A stretch of 64,000 nt of DNA from Caballeronia sp. BR00000012568055 (GTDB taxonomy: Bacteria; Pseudomonadota; Gammaproteobacteria; Burkholderiales; Burkholderiaceae): contig NZ_JAQFVG010000358.1 of assembly GCF_029439455.1 (NCBI RefSeq), positions 140,076 through 204,075 of the forward strand, read 5' to 3'. Below are positions 53,142 to 63,614 of this stretch, piece by piece. Under the pieces are notes generated by a model that saw only the letters and a program-made list of their open reading frames with translations, was not told where the DNA came from and did not search any database. A program made the position numbers and the translations under genes. Position 1 is the stretch's first letter; each line of letters starts with the position of its first letter.

Positions 53142-55289
53142 ATGAACAAAGGTATTTTTCGAGTGATCTTCAATGCTCGCCAGGGCGAACGCGTCGTCGC
53201 CGATGAGCACGCGCGTTCGAGCGCGGGTGGCTTGCAAACAGCGAGCGCTTCGCAACCTGCGGCAGCGCAGACATCGTCCAATCACGTTTGGTTCGCGGCG
53301 CGCGCGCTGGCGTTCGCGTCGCTCTGCACGTTCGGCATGCAGCCGATGGTCGCAAGCGCTCAGGCCAATCTGCCGATCTCGGCTCAAGGCGCGGGCACCA
53401 CGCTCGGCAAATCGTCGAACGGCACTTCGGTGGTCAATATCGCCGCGCCGAATCAGGCGGGTGTATCGAACAATATGTTCAATCAGTACAACGTCGGCAC
53501 GGCGGGCGTGATTCTGAACAACAGCCAGACGGCCGCGCAAACCGCGATCGGCGGCACGGTTCAGGGCAACGCGGCTCTGACGCAAGGCCCGGCGAATCTG
53601 GTCCTCTTGCAGGTCAACGGTGGCTCGCCGTCGCAACTGCTCGGCGCGACCGAAATCGCCGGTAAGGGCGCGAATCTGGTGCTCGCCAATCCGGCAGGCA
53701 TCACGTGTTCGGGTTGCGATTTCCTGAACGCGCCGCGCGTCACGCTGACGACCGGCACGTCGGTGCTCGACCAGAACGGCGCGATGGCGGCGCTGCTGGT
53801 GAAGGGCGGCGATATCGCGATCGAAGGCAAGGGGCTGAGCGCGAAGGATAGCGGCGTCGATCTCATTTCCCGCGTGATGACGATCAACGGCGCGGTCCGT
53901 GCCAAGACGATCGACGCGATCGGCGGTTCGAACACCGTCGATTACGCGCGCAAGACCGCGACCGTGCTGAACGTCGGGCCGGGACCGGATGTGTCGATCG
54001 ATGTGCAGGCGCTCGGCAGCATGTACGGTGACGGCGCGGTGCGCCTCGTCTCGACCGGTGCGGGCGTGGGCGTGCGCGACAACGGCAAGATCAGTTCGCT
54101 GACGGGCGATGTCGCGGTGTCGTCGAACGGCGATATCACGATCGGCGCGCCTGCCTCGATCGCAGCCGACAGCGCGGTGACGCTGAGCGGCGCGAACGTC
54201 GTCAACGATGGCAAGCTCGCAGCCGACACCGTGCGTGTCGATGCCACGCGTTCGGCGACGAACAGCGGCGCGATGGAAGGCCGCAATGTCATCGTGAATT
54301 CGAACGGCTCGATCACCAGCAGCGGCACGCTGAACGCGAGCAACGGCCTGTTCCTGATCGGCGCGCGCGACGTGAACCTCGACGGCGGCAGCGCGACTGC
54401 TGGCGGCGCGCTGTACGCATCGGCGGGCGGCACGCTGTCGAACCGTGGCGGCACGCTGAAGTCCGGCAGCACGATGAATGTCGATGCGAACCGCGTCGAC
54501 AACACCAACGGCAGCATGACATCGGACGATACCGTCACGGTGAACGCCGCGACCGTGCTTAACGAAGGCGGCGTGATCCACGGCGCGAAGGACGGCGCAG
54601 CGAGCGTCGAACCGACCACGCCGGAGCAGGGCGGTGACCAGACCGACGCAGGCCAGAACCCGAAACCGGTCGATCCGGCCGGCGAGGAAATGGTCACGGT
54701 GTTGTCCGATGGCGGCGCGGTGACGCTCCGCCGTCGTGAACTGGATCAGTTCGCCGGCCGCGATCTGGTGTCGATCGGCAACGACACGTACGTGCCGCGC
54801 AATCTGCTCGCAAGCATGGGCTTCGACGAAAACGGCAAGCCGCTTCACGCCGGCCCGGTCATGCCCGATCAGGGGCAGGCTCCGGTCACGCCCGATCACG
54901 GCACGGCTCCGGTCGATTTCATTACCTTGATGACCGGCGCGAACACCAGCATCTCCGTTCCGCGTGGCGATCTGGAGCATCTGGCGGACCGCGATCTGGT
55001 CTATATCGGCAACGACACGTTCGCACCGCGCGCGCTGCTGGCGTCGATGGGCCGCGATCAGAACGGCAACCCGATCGTGCCAGGCTACCCGGTCGAGCGT
55101 CCGGTCGATCCGTCGATGGACGAGCGCGTAACGCTGGTCACGCCGACCGGTGACTCGTTCATTCGCCGCGGCGAACTGAGCCAGTACGCCGGCTCGGATC
55201 TGGTCTACGTCGGTGACAACCGTTACGTGCCGCGCGCATTGCTGAGTCTGGTCGGTCTTGACCAGGCTGGTAATCCGTTGGTGCGCTAA
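53142..55289 (+). CDS. Short TpsA filamentous hemagglutinin-type exoprotein with a C-terminal triple repeat
   Basis: A 715-residue secreted protein. The N-terminus (MNKGIFRVIFNARQGERVVA) is an extended-signal-peptide (ESPR) type, cleaved near VASAQA. Residues about 85-330 form the TPS secretion domain, with GTSVVNIAAPNQAGVSNNMF-type sequence and the NPAGITCSGCDFLN block. A short beta-helix with hemagglutinin repeats runs to about 500. Residues 515-715 hold three copies of an unfamiliar ~60-residue repeat. It lacks the multi-kilobase repeat region and any CDI-type toxin tip. It is probably an adhesin or surface protein exported by the upstream TpsB. Function of the repeats is unknown to me. 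Confidence 0.88.
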   Translation: MNKGIFRVIFNARQGERVVADEHARSSAGGLQTASASQPAAAQTSSNHVWFAARALAFASLCTFGMQPMVASAQANLPISAQGAGTTLGKSSNGTSVVNIAAPNQAGVSNNMFNQYNVGTAGVILNNSQTAAQTAIGGTVQGNAALTQGPANLVLLQVNGGSPSQLLGATEIAGKGANLVLANPAGITCSGCDFLNAPRVTLTTGTSVLDQNGAMAALLVKGGDIAIEGKGLSAKDSGVDLISRVMTINGAVRAKTIDAIGGSNTVDYARKTATVLNVGPGPDVSIDVQALGSMYGDGAVRLVSTGAGVGVRDNGKISSLTGDVAVSSNGDITIGAPASIAADSAVTLSGANVVNDGKLAADTVRVDATRSATNSGAMEGRNVIVNSNGSITSSGTLNASNGLFLIGARDVNLDGGSATAGGALYASAGGTLSNRGGTLKSGSTMNVDANRVDNTNGSMTSDDTVTVNAATVLNEGGVIHGAKDGAASVEPTTPEQGGDQTDAGQNPKPVDPAGEEMVTVLSDGGAVTLRRRELDQFAGRDLVSIGNDTYVPRNLLASMGFDENGKPLHAGPVMPDQGQAPVTPDHGTAPVDFITLMTGANTSISVPRGDLEHLADRDLVYIGNDTFAPRALLASMGRDQNGNPIVPGYPVERPVDPSMDERVTLVTPTGDSFIRRGELSQYAGSDLVYVGDNRYVPRALLSLVGLDQAGNPLVR
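54684..55286. repeat. Three tandem protein repeats at the end of the TpsA exoprotein
   Basis: Copies begin at residues 515, 591 and 660. Each has the plan (V/I)T(V/L) - variable - RR(G/R)(E/D)L - GRDLV(S/Y)IGN(D)T(Y/F)(V/A)PR(N/A)LLASMG-D-(E/Q)NGNP(I/L). They are separated by Pro/Asp/Gln-rich linkers. Copy three is the most diverged and ends the protein. Confidence 0.85.
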
Positions 55290-55296
55290 AACGCAA

Positions 55297-55322
55297 AACG
55301 CCTGACGTTGCAGTCAGGCGTT
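55297..55322 (+). terminator. Hairpin after the TpsA gene
   Basis: AACGCCTGAC pairs with GTCAGGCGTT around GTTGCA just past the stop. The T-tract is short, so strength is uncertain. Confidence 0.65.
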
Positions 55323-55332
55323 GAGTGTCGAT

Positions 55333-55368
55333 AAAAAAACAGCCTTCGGTTTCGGCCGAAGGCTGTTT
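55333..55368 (-). terminator. Terminator after ftsY
   Basis: AAACAGCCTTCGG pairs with CCGAAGGCTGTTT; on the minus strand the stem is followed by seven Ts, so it ends ftsY. Confidence 0.9.
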
Positions 55369-55407
55369 CGTTTGGTGCGTGAGAGCGATGCAGTGCGGTG
55401 CGTGAAC

Positions 55408-56616
55408 TCAGCCGAGCAACGCGTCGGCAAATTCCTCGGCGCTGAACGGCTGCAAATCTTCGACCTTCTCGCCCACGCCGATGAAATACACCGGAATCGG
55501 CCGCTGACGCGCGATCGCCGCGATAATGCCGCCCTTCGCCGTGCCATCCAGTTTCGTGATGATGAGGCCGGTTAGACCGAGCGCGTCGTCGAACGCTTTG
55601 ACTTGCGCGAGCGCGTTCTGTCCGGTGTTGCCGTCGATCACCAGCAGCACTTCGTGCGGCGCATCGGGCATTGCTTTGGCGATCACGCGGCGCACCTTGC
55701 GCAACTCTTCCATCAGATGCAATTGCGTCGGCAGGCGTCCGGCGGTGTCGGCCATCATCACGTCGATCTTGCGTGCGCGCGCCGCGCCGACGGCATCGAA
55801 AATCACGGCGGCTGCGTCGCCGCTTTCCTGCGCGATCACCGTCACGTTGTTGCGCTCGCCCCAGACCGTGAGCTGTTCGCGCGCGGCGGCGCGGAAGGTG
55901 TCGCCCGCTGCGAGCAGCACCGACTGGTTGAAGCGCTGCAAATGCTTCGCCAGCTTGCCGATGCTCGTCGTCTTGCCGACGCCGTTCACGCCCGCGATCA
56001 TCATCACCAGCGGCTGCGCGCGGCCGAGCATCAGCGTTTTTTCGAGCGGACGCAGCAGATCGACCAGCAGTTCGCGCAGCGCATCCTTTACCTGCGATGC
56101 TTCCGTCAGGCGTTCCGCGCGCACTTTCTCGCGCAAGGATTCGAGCAGGAATTCGGTCGCATCGACACCGGCGTCGGACATCAGCAGCGCGGTCTCGAGT
56201 TCTTCATAAAGATCCTCGTCGATCTTCGCGCTGACGAAAATGCCCGTCAGATTCGAACTCGTCTTCGATAACCCATTCCGCAGCCGCGACAACCACGATT
56301 TCTTCGCGACAGGATCGGGTTCCGGCGGCGGCAGCACTTCTTCGCTGGCCTCATCGGTTTCGGGCACGCGCGTCCATTGCGATGCCGTGCGGCCTTGCCA
56401 ATAAGGCTTTGGCGCATCGGGAACCGGGGCAGGCTCAGACTCAGGCTCCTGAGGAATCGCGGCATCGATAGCCGGCTCGCGTTCGAGTCCTGGCTCGTCG
56501 ATTTCATCGGACAAAGCGGACGCTTCTTCGTCCTCGGCCGCTTGGACGGCTTCGTCCTCTTGCGTGTCGAGCGGCGCGTCAGCCGGCTTTTTGAATTTCT
56601 TGAAGAAGCTGAACAT
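55408..56616 (-). CDS. ftsY: Signal recognition particle receptor FtsY
   Basis: A 402-residue SRP receptor. Residues about 10-100 are the acidic A domain with lipid-binding start MFSFFKKFKKP. The N and G domains follow, with GTPase motifs GVNGVGKTTSIGKLA, DTAGRLPTQ and ITKLDGTAKGG. With SRP it delivers nascent membrane proteins to the translocon. It is divergent from rsmD, as in many proteobacteria where the two are neighbours. Confidence 0.96.
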   Translation of the reverse strand: MFSFFKKFKKPADAPLDTQEDEAVQAAEDEEASALSDEIDEPGLEREPAIDAAIPQEPESEPAPVPDAPKPYWQGRTASQWTRVPETDEASEEVLPPPEPDPVAKKSWLSRLRNGLSKTSSNLTGIFVSAKIDEDLYEELETALLMSDAGVDATEFLLESLREKVRAERLTEASQVKDALRELLVDLLRPLEKTLMLGRAQPLVMMIAGVNGVGKTTSIGKLAKHLQRFNQSVLLAAGDTFRAAAREQLTVWGERNNVTVIAQESGDAAAVIFDAVGAARARKIDVMMADTAGRLPTQLHLMEELRKVRRVIAKAMPDAPHEVLLVIDGNTGQNALAQVKAFDDALGLTGLIITKLDGTAKGGIIAAIARQRPIPVYFIGVGEKVEDLQPFSAEEFADALLG

Positions 56617-56853
56617 GGGTGCGTGAGGATGATGCGCGCTTGATGAATCGGCGTTCGCGTGCGTCGTAAAAACGCAGCGTGGAAAGCCCGCGCGAAAGGA
56701 TTGAAGGCGCGTATTTTATCAGGCAAGGCGCGATGCTTCCGCGCCCGCTCGGTGCGGTTCCCGGCATAACGGGCGGCTGTGGTAACGTGGGCGCTCATTG
56801 TTCGCGCCGTCGCAAATATGCGCGTCGGCCGAGTCGAATCGATTTTTGTCCCT

Positions 56854-57465
56854 ATGCCTCGCTCGTCTCTCACTCAGCACACGCCGTCACGCGGCGGCAA
56901 AGCCCACACTATTCGCATCATCGGCGGGGACTGGAAGCGCACGCCGCTGCCGGTGCTCGATCTCGATGGCCTGCGCCCGACGCCCGATCGCGTGCGCGAA
57001 ACGCTGTTCAACTGGCTCGGTCAGGATTTGAGCGGTCAACGTTGCCTCGATCTGTTCGCGGGCAGCGGCGCGCTCGGTTTCGAAGCGGCATCGCGCGGGG
57101 CGGCGCGGGTGCTGATGGTCGAAAAAAGCGCGAAAGCCGCTGCGCAGATTCGCGCGAATCAGGCGAAACTCGGCGCGCGCAATATCGAAATTGCCGAAGC
57201 GGACGCGCTGCGCCTCGCGGCTGGCTTGGCACCCGGTTCATTCGACGTAATCTTCCTCGATCCCCCGTTCGGCGATGCGGCCCTGCTCCAGCGCGCAATC
57301 GATGCCGTCGCGCCGCCCGCCGCGCCCGATGCCGCGATCTACGTCGAATGCGGCGATCCGCTCGATCCATCCGCCATCGAATCACTGGCTGGATGGACGG
57401 TCGTGCGGGAAGGAAAGGCGGGCGCGGTTCGCTATCATTTGCTGCGTCGCCAAAATGAGGAATAA
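56854..57465 (+). CDS. rsmD: 16S rRNA (guanine966-N2)-methyltransferase
   Basis: A 203-residue methyltransferase modifying G966 of 16S rRNA. IRIIGGDWKRTPLPVLD, RPTPDRVRETLFNWL, the SAM motif LDLFAGSGALGFEA and the catalytic FLDPPFG are signatures. The ATG at 56854 gives the usual length; in-frame ATGs at 56779 and 56818 would add an unusual extension. coaD follows after 99 bases, the standard rsmD-coaD order. Confidence 0.94.
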   Translation: MPRSSLTQHTPSRGGKAHTIRIIGGDWKRTPLPVLDLDGLRPTPDRVRETLFNWLGQDLSGQRCLDLFAGSGALGFEAASRGAARVLMVEKSAKAAAQIRANQAKLGARNIEIAEADALRLAAGLAPGSFDVIFLDPPFGDAALLQRAIDAVAPPAAPDAAIYVECGDPLDPSAIESLAGWTVVREGKAGAVRYHLLRRQNEE

Positions 57466-57564
57466 TGCGCGTTCCCTGATCGGGCGCGCGGCGGAGACCA
57501 CGCGCGCACGGGGAATCGATCGTCGCGGCGACGCGGCGCGAGGTCAATAAGAGAGGAGAAACTC

Positions 57565-58062
57565 ATGGTTGTCGCCGTGTATCCGGGAACGTTCGACCCG
57601 CTCACTCGCGGTCATGAAGATATCGTCCGGCGCGCATCGAGCATTTTCGATACGCTGATCGTAGGCGTGGCCGACAGCCGCGCGAAAAAGCCGTTTTTTT
57701 CGTTGCAGGAACGGCTCGACATCGCCAATGACGTGCTCGGGCACTATCCGAATGTGCAGGTCAGCAGTTTTACCGGCCTGCTGAAGGATTTCGTCAGAAA
57801 GAACAACGCGCGCGTGATCGTGCGCGGGCTGCGCGCCGTGTCGGATTTCGAGTATGAGTTCCAGATGGCGGGGATGAACCGCTATTTGCTGCCCGACGTC
57901 GAAACCATGTTCATGACGCCGTCCGATCAGTACCAGTTCATTTCCGGCACCATCGTGCGCGAGATTGCGCAGCTTGGCGGCGATGTGAGCAAGTTCGTGT
58001 TTCCGTCGGTGGAGAAGCGTCTGATCGACAAGGTGACGGATCAGTCGCAGAAAGCACCTTGA
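57565..58062 (+). CDS. coaD: Phosphopantetheine adenylyltransferase
   Basis: A 165-residue nucleotidyltransferase making dephospho-CoA from ATP and 4'-phosphopantetheine. The nucleotide-binding [13 protein letters not shown] with His17 and the C-terminal [12 protein letters not shown] motif match the family, as does the length. An AGAGGAG site precedes the ATG. The ferredoxin gene follows 65 bases later, again a typical order in Burkholderia. Confidence 0.97.
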   Translation: MVVAVYPGTFDPLTRGHEDIVRRASSIFDTLIVGVADSRAKKPFFSLQERLDIANDVLGHYPNVQVSSFTGLLKDFVRKNNARVIVRGLRAVSDFEYEFQMAGMNRYLLPDVETMFMTPSDQYQFISGTIVREIAQLGGDVSKFVFPSVEKRLIDKVTDQSQKAP

Positions 58063-58097
58063 ATTTGTTAAGGGCGTCGGACCGCGTGTTCTCTTAG

Positions 58098-59455
<1,358 letters not shown>

Positions 59456-59475
59456 TTTCGGCTCCTCGTTAGTCG

Positions 59476-60078
59476 TTACGAATTGCGGTGCAGATTCATC
59501 ATCGCGCGTTCGGTCTCGCCCGCGACTACGAAGGGCATCACGGCGAGCGCGCGTTCGATCGACTGATCGATCACGTCCTGTTCTTCCTTGCGCGGCGGCT
59601 TCAGCACGAAATTAGCGACGTCCGGCTTCGCGCCCGCACGCGCGCCTTCGGGAATCAGATCACGCGGATGCCCGATACCAATCCGCAACCGCCAATACTG
59701 CTGCGATGACAGATGCGCGGAAATATCCTTCAGCCCGTTATGGCCGCCGCTGCCGCCGCCGAGCTTCATTTTGACGGTGCCGGGCGGCAGATCCAGTTCG
59801 TCATGCGCGACGAGAATTTCATCGGGGAGAATCTTGAAGAATTGCGCCACCGCCACGACCGATTGACCCGATCGGTTCATGAACGTCTGCGGTTCGAGCA
59901 GATGCACTTCGTGCCCGTTCATGCGGCCTTTGCCATAGAAACCGTGAAAGCGGCGTTCATCGCGCAGTGTCGCGCCGGCGTCGCGTGCGAACTGGTCGAT
60001 AAACCAGAAGCCCGCGTTATGCCGCGTCGCAGTGTATTCGGCGCCCGGATTGCCCAGGCCGACGATCAGCTTGATCAT
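59476..60078 (-). CDS. pth: Peptidyl-tRNA hydrolase
   Basis: A 200-residue hydrolase that frees tRNA from stalled peptidyl-tRNA. Asn10 and catalytic His20 lie in [17 protein letters not shown], Asp at [10 protein letters not shown] and the [13 protein letters not shown] loop are conserved. The ATG at 60078 starts the canonical [12 protein letters not shown]; the open frame upstream is not family sequence. rplY lies upstream, separated by a strong terminator. Confidence 0.96.
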   Translation of the reverse strand: MIKLIVGLGNPGAEYTATRHNAGFWFIDQFARDAGATLRDERRFHGFYGKGRMNGHEVHLLEPQTFMNRSGQSVVAVAQFFKILPDEILVAHDELDLPPGTVKMKLGGGSGGHNGLKDISAHLSSQQYWRLRIGIGHPRDLIPEGARAGAKPDVANFVLKPPRKEEQDVIDQSIERALAVMPFVVAGETERAMMNLHRNS

Positions 60079-60097
60079 GTCGAATTCGTTTAGTGCG

Positions 60098-60130
60098 AAA
60101 AAAACCCGCCGGGGCTTGCGCTCCGGCGGG
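60098..60130 (-). terminator. Terminator after rplY
   Basis: On the minus strand CCCGCCGG pairs with CCGGCGGG and is followed by seven Ts. It lies between rplY and pth. Confidence 0.88.
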
Positions 60131-60175
60131 TCATATCGACCGTTCGCGAGAACGAATCGAGAGGATACTTCAGTC

Positions 60176-60796
60176 TTACTCGGCTGCCGGCGTTTCGCCT
60201 GCAGCAGGTGCGTCCGACTCTTCCGACACGACAGCAGCCGGAATGGTCGCCGATGCGACAACGGGGTTTTCCGTTTCGACCGACAGAACCAGGCTCACGC
60301 CCTTCGGCAGCTTGATGTCCTTCGCGTGCATCGTCTGACCGGCTTCGATCTTGGCCAGATCGATTTCCAGGAACTCGGGCAGGTCTGCCGGCAGGCATTC
60401 CACTTCGAGTTCAGTGATGACGTGCGAGATCACCGCGCCCGACAGCTTCACAGCCGGGTTGGTTTCCTGGTTCATGAAGTGCAGCGGCACCTTGGTGTGC
60501 AGCTTCTTCTTCGCGTCCACGCGCTGGAAGTCCACGTGCAGCACGTACTGCTTGAACGGGTGGTATTGCACGTCACGCAGCAGAACTTGTTGCGACTTGC
60601 CGGCAATTTCCAGATCCAGAATGGACGAGTGGAAAACTTCTTTCTTCAGGGCGTGCCACAGGGCGTTGTGGTCCAGTTCGACCAGTTGAACGTCCGATGC
60701 ACCACCGTACACGATACCCGGGGTCTTGCCCGAGTTACGCAGGCGGCGGCTCGCACCCGTACCTTGCTTGCTACGCTCGAAAGCGACGACTTTCAT
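60176..60796 (-). CDS. rplY: 50S ribosomal protein L25/general stress protein Ctc
   Basis: A 206-residue L25 of the long Ctc/TL5 type. Residues about 5-95 are the 5S rRNA-binding L25 domain ([17 protein letters not shown]), and the rest is the TL5 beta domain ending in an Ala/Glu-rich tail. It binds 5S rRNA in the large subunit. It follows prs on the same strand with a gap of about 160 bases and an intervening terminator. Confidence 0.95.
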   Translation of the reverse strand: MKVVAFERSKQGTGASRRLRNSGKTPGIVYGGASDVQLVELDHNALWHALKKEVFHSSILDLEIAGKSQQVLLRDVQYHPFKQYVLHVDFQRVDAKKKLHTKVPLHFMNQETNPAVKLSGAVISHVITELEVECLPADLPEFLEIDLAKIEAGQTMHAKDIKLPKGVSLVLSVETENPVVASATIPAAVVSEESDAPAAGETPAAE

Positions 60797-60905
60797 AACT
60801 GACTCCTTGATCTGCCCGCGACCAGGCAGGGAAACTTGGGATCATCGAAAAAGTGTGATCCCACAACAAGCGGCGTGAACCTTCGTTCGCTCACGCCGAT
60901 TATGC

Positions 60906-60932
60906 AAAAACGCGAAGCGCAGGCTTCGCGTT
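60906..60932 (-). terminator. Terminator after prs
   Basis: On the minus strand AACGCGAAGC pairs with GCTTCGCGTT around a CTGC loop, then TTT follows. Confidence 0.8.
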
Positions 60933-60955
60933 CATTGCTAATACGGCTCTACTGC

Positions 60956-61909
60956 TTAACTTTCTGCAAACAGCGACATCACCGAGTCACCGCGACGGAT
61001 ACGCGAGAACGTCTCCGCGAGCAGACCGGCGCTCGACAGCGGACGAATCTTCGGGCAAGCCAGCGATTCAGCGCTCAGAGGAATGGTGTCCGTGACAACC
61101 AGTTCATCCAGTTCCGATGCCGCGATACGCGCTGCCGCGCCGCCCGACAGAACCGGGTGCGTGGCGTACGCGAAAACCTGCTTCGCACCGCGCGCCTTCA
61201 GCACTTGCGCGGCCTTGCACAGCGTGCCGGCGGTATCGACCATATCGTCCATGATGACGCATGTACGGCCTTCCACTTCACCGATGATGTTCATCACTTC
61301 GGCGACATTCGCCTTCGGACGACGCTTGTCGATGATGGCGAGATCCGTGTTCATCTGCTTGGCGAGCGCACGCGCGCGCACCACGCCGCCGACGTCCGGC
61401 GACACGATCAGCAGATGGTCATGGTTCTGCTTGCGCAGATCGCCGAGCAGAACGGGCGTTGCGTAGATATTGTCGACGGGAATGTCGAAGAAGCCTTGAA
61501 TCTGGTCGGCGTGAAGGTCCATGGTGATCACGCGATCGACGCCGGCAATTTCCAGCATGTTCGCGACGACCTTCGCCGAGATGGCCACACGCGCCGAACG
61601 CGGACGGCGATCCTGACGCGCATAACCGAAGTAGGGGATGGCTGCGGTGATCCGGCCTGCGGATGCGCGCTTGAGCGCATCGACCATGATCATCAGTTCC
61701 ATCAGGTTGTCGTTCGTGGGGGCGCAGGTGGACTGCAGAACGAATACGTCTTTACCCCGAACGTTTTCCTGAATCTCGACCATGATCTCGCCGTCTGAAA
61801 AGCGGCTGACCATTGCTTTGCCGAGAGGAATTCCAAGGATTTTGACGACTTCCTGTGCAAGCGCGGGATTCGCGTTGCCAGTAAAAACCATCAGGCCGTC
61901 ACTGCTCAT
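60956..61909 (-). CDS. prs: Ribose-phosphate pyrophosphokinase (PRPP synthase)
   Basis: A 317-residue class I PRPP synthase. [11 protein letters not shown], the flexible-loop region, [16 protein letters not shown] and the PRPP loop [12 protein letters not shown] are present, and length is canonical. It makes PRPP for nucleotide, histidine and tryptophan synthesis. tRNA-Gln and ispE precede it on the same strand, the conserved ispE-tRNA-prs-rplY-pth block of betaproteobacteria. Confidence 0.97.
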   Translation of the reverse strand: MSSDGLMVFTGNANPALAQEVVKILGIPLGKAMVSRFSDGEIMVEIQENVRGKDVFVLQSTCAPTNDNLMELMIMVDALKRASAGRITAAIPYFGYARQDRRPRSARVAISAKVVANMLEIAGVDRVITMDLHADQIQGFFDIPVDNIYATPVLLGDLRKQNHDHLLIVSPDVGGVVRARALAKQMNTDLAIIDKRRPKANVAEVMNIIGEVEGRTCVIMDDMVDTAGTLCKAAQVLKARGAKQVFAYATHPVLSGGAAARIAASELDELVVTDTIPLSAESLACPKIRPLSSAGLLAETFSRIRRGDSVMSLFAES

Positions 61910-61957
61910 CGTGCACCTGTCTGCGGCTGGAAACGAGAGGAATAGAACGAGAAGAAA

Positions 61958-62034
61958 TGGCAGGGGAGGAAGGACTCGAACCCTCGCATGCCGGAATCAA
62001 AATCCGGTGCCTTGACCAACTTGGCGACTCCCCT
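61958..62034 (-). tRNA. tRNA-Gln (anticodon UUG)
   Basis: A 77-base tRNA with encoded CCA. The acceptor stem pairs AGGGGAG with CTCCCCT; the anticodon stem CCGGA/TCCGG holds loop TTTTGAT with anticodon TTG; the T-loop reads TTCGAGT. It lies between ispE and prs. Confidence 0.97.
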
Positions 62035-62089
62035 ACACAAACTGCAAGTCTCGCCGGGAAGTTTAGGACATACCCGACAAAACAAAACC

Positions 62090-62971
62090 TTATGACGCGA
62101 AAGCGAAGAGAGGATGTGAATCCAGACTTGCTGTGACCACGCTTTTCCAGCTTGCCGGGAGTTTGGCTTGTGCCATCTCCGCTTCGGCCTGGCTGTTAAA
62201 AGCAGCAAAAACACTTGCTCCGGACCCAGTCATTCGCGCTGGTGCGAGGTTCGAAAACCATTCGAGCACCGTTGCAACTTCCGCGTACTTTTCCGCAACC
62301 ACAGCCTGCATGTCGTTCCGACCGAAGCTGTCTGGCCAGTTTGTGTCTGACCTTTGTGCTGCAAGAAAGTCCATCATTGTGGCGACTTTCGTATCCCGTG
62401 TCAAGCTTTTTTCGGAGAAAATCGCCGCGGTGGGGACGTGAACAGTAGGATTCACCACCAGGAAGGAACGTTGAGGCAATTTCACCGCCTGTAACGCTTC
62501 GCCCACTCCTTCTGCGAAAGCATTCTGTCCGAAGACAAAAAACGGCACGTCCGCGCCGAGTTGCAGGCCGAGATTCTGCAGAATCTCACGCGAAAGATCA
62601 ACACCCCAGAGACGATTCAACGCTAAAAGCGTGGTGGCCGCGTCGGAACTGCCTCCGCCGAGGCCTGCACCCATTGGCAGACGCTTGTCGATTTCGATGT
62701 CCACGCCGTAATGCGTGCCCGTGTGTTGCTGCAACAGGCGCGCGGCGCGCACGACCAGATCGTCGGCTTCGGGGACGCCGGGCACGTCGGTCTTGCGCGC
62801 GACGATACCGTCATCGCGACGCGTGAAGTGCAGGTAATCGCCCCAGTCGAGCAACTGGAAAACGGTCTGCAACGCGTGATAGCCGTCCGGACGACGGCCG
62901 GTGATATGCAGGAAAAGGTTCAGCTTCGCGGGCGCGAGGCAGTTGCGAAGCGAATCGGCAGATGAGGACAT
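62090..62971 (-). CDS. ispE: 4-diphosphocytidyl-2-C-methyl-D-erythritol kinase
   Basis: A 293-residue GHMP kinase of the non-mevalonate isoprenoid pathway. The [21 protein letters not shown] start and the ATP loop [15 protein letters not shown] are diagnostic, and [14 protein letters not shown] is the third GHMP motif. I chose the ATG at 62971; an in-frame start at 63022 would overlap lolB. It is ten bases after lolB, so the two are co-transcribed. Confidence 0.95.
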   Translation of the reverse strand: MSSSADSLRNCLAPAKLNLFLHITGRRPDGYHALQTVFQLLDWGDYLHFTRRDDGIVARKTDVPGVPEADDLVVRAARLLQQHTGTHYGVDIEIDKRLPMGAGLGGGSSDAATTLLALNRLWGVDLSREILQNLGLQLGADVPFFVFGQNAFAEGVGEALQAVKLPQRSFLVVNPTVHVPTAAIFSEKSLTRDTKVATMMDFLAAQRSDTNWPDSFGRNDMQAVVAEKYAEVATVLEWFSNLAPARMTGSGASVFAAFNSQAEAEMAQAKLPASWKSVVTASLDSHPLFAFAS

Positions 62972-62981
62972 GCGTGAAGCG

Positions 62982-63614
62982 TTATTGATCGAGAACGAGT
63001 TTGATGGCGAGCGGCGGTTCATCGCGCGAAAGGTTCACGCGCCTGACGCCGGTGGCAGGCGCATCGGCATAAGCGATGTAGTCGATGGTCCAGCCGTCCT
63101 GTTTGATCTGCTTCGGCCGGTCATTGTTCGACGATGGATCGAGTTCCGTCTGCGCGCGCGAGTTCGGCGCGGCGGACGGCTGGAGCCAGTAGCGCAAGCC
63201 TTCGACCGGCAGCGCGAAACCGAGCGTGTTCTGCATCAGCTCCGACGTGCTCTCCGCATTCACCGGCTGCCGATTCGGCAATTCCAAAGTCGCCAGCGAA
63301 GGCGACGACGTGACGATCGCCATGGTCGAGCCGAGCGGGTTGCGCAATTGCAGCGTCACGGTATCGCCGGTTTCCTGCCAGTCGAAGTTGCCGTACGCGT
63401 TACGCTGCGTGCCGTTCTGGTCGTTATACGTGACGGCGAAACGGCCGTGATACGCGCGGCTCGTCTGTGTGGCGAGCGAATTCGTGGCGTTGCTGGTGGT
63501 CGGTGTCGGCGTGCGCGGCTGAACCGCGCAGCCCGACAAGACGATCGCGGCAAAGGCCGCGAAGCCGAGCGCGCCGCGTCGAAGCGATGCGCCGGTGAGA
63601 GAATCGAAAGCCAT
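62982..63614 (-). CDS. lolB: Outer-membrane lipoprotein LolB
   Basis: A 210-residue lipoprotein with lipobox LSGC near residue 29. The mature domain has the half-open beta-barrel pattern of LolB ([22 protein letters not shown], ending with KLVLDQ). It receives lipoproteins from LolA and inserts them in the outer membrane. The ATG at 63614 overlaps the upstream TPR gene stop (ATGA). lolB-ispE is a conserved pair. Confidence 0.9.
   Translation of the reverse strand: MAFDSLTGASLRRGALGFAAFAAIVLSGCAVQPRTPTPTTSNATNSLATQTSRAYHGRFAVTYNDQNGTQRNAYGNFDWQETGDTVTLQLRNPLGSTMAIVTSSPSLATLELPNRQPVNAESTSELMQNTLGFALPVEGLRYWLQPSAAPNSRAQTELDPSSNNDRPKQIKQDGWTIDYIAYADAPATGVRRVNLSRDEPPLAIKLVLDQ

Noticed and set aside
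53130-54980. A 616-codon minus-strand frame opposite the TpsA gene
   Set aside because: Arg/His/Ala-rich shadow of a repetitive gene; the plus-strand protein has a clear signal and TPS domain.
51330-55289. A contact-dependent inhibition (CDI) locus
   Set aside because: The exoprotein lacks the long repeat region, the VENN-type junction and a toxin tip, and no small immunity gene follows; the next gene is ftsY.
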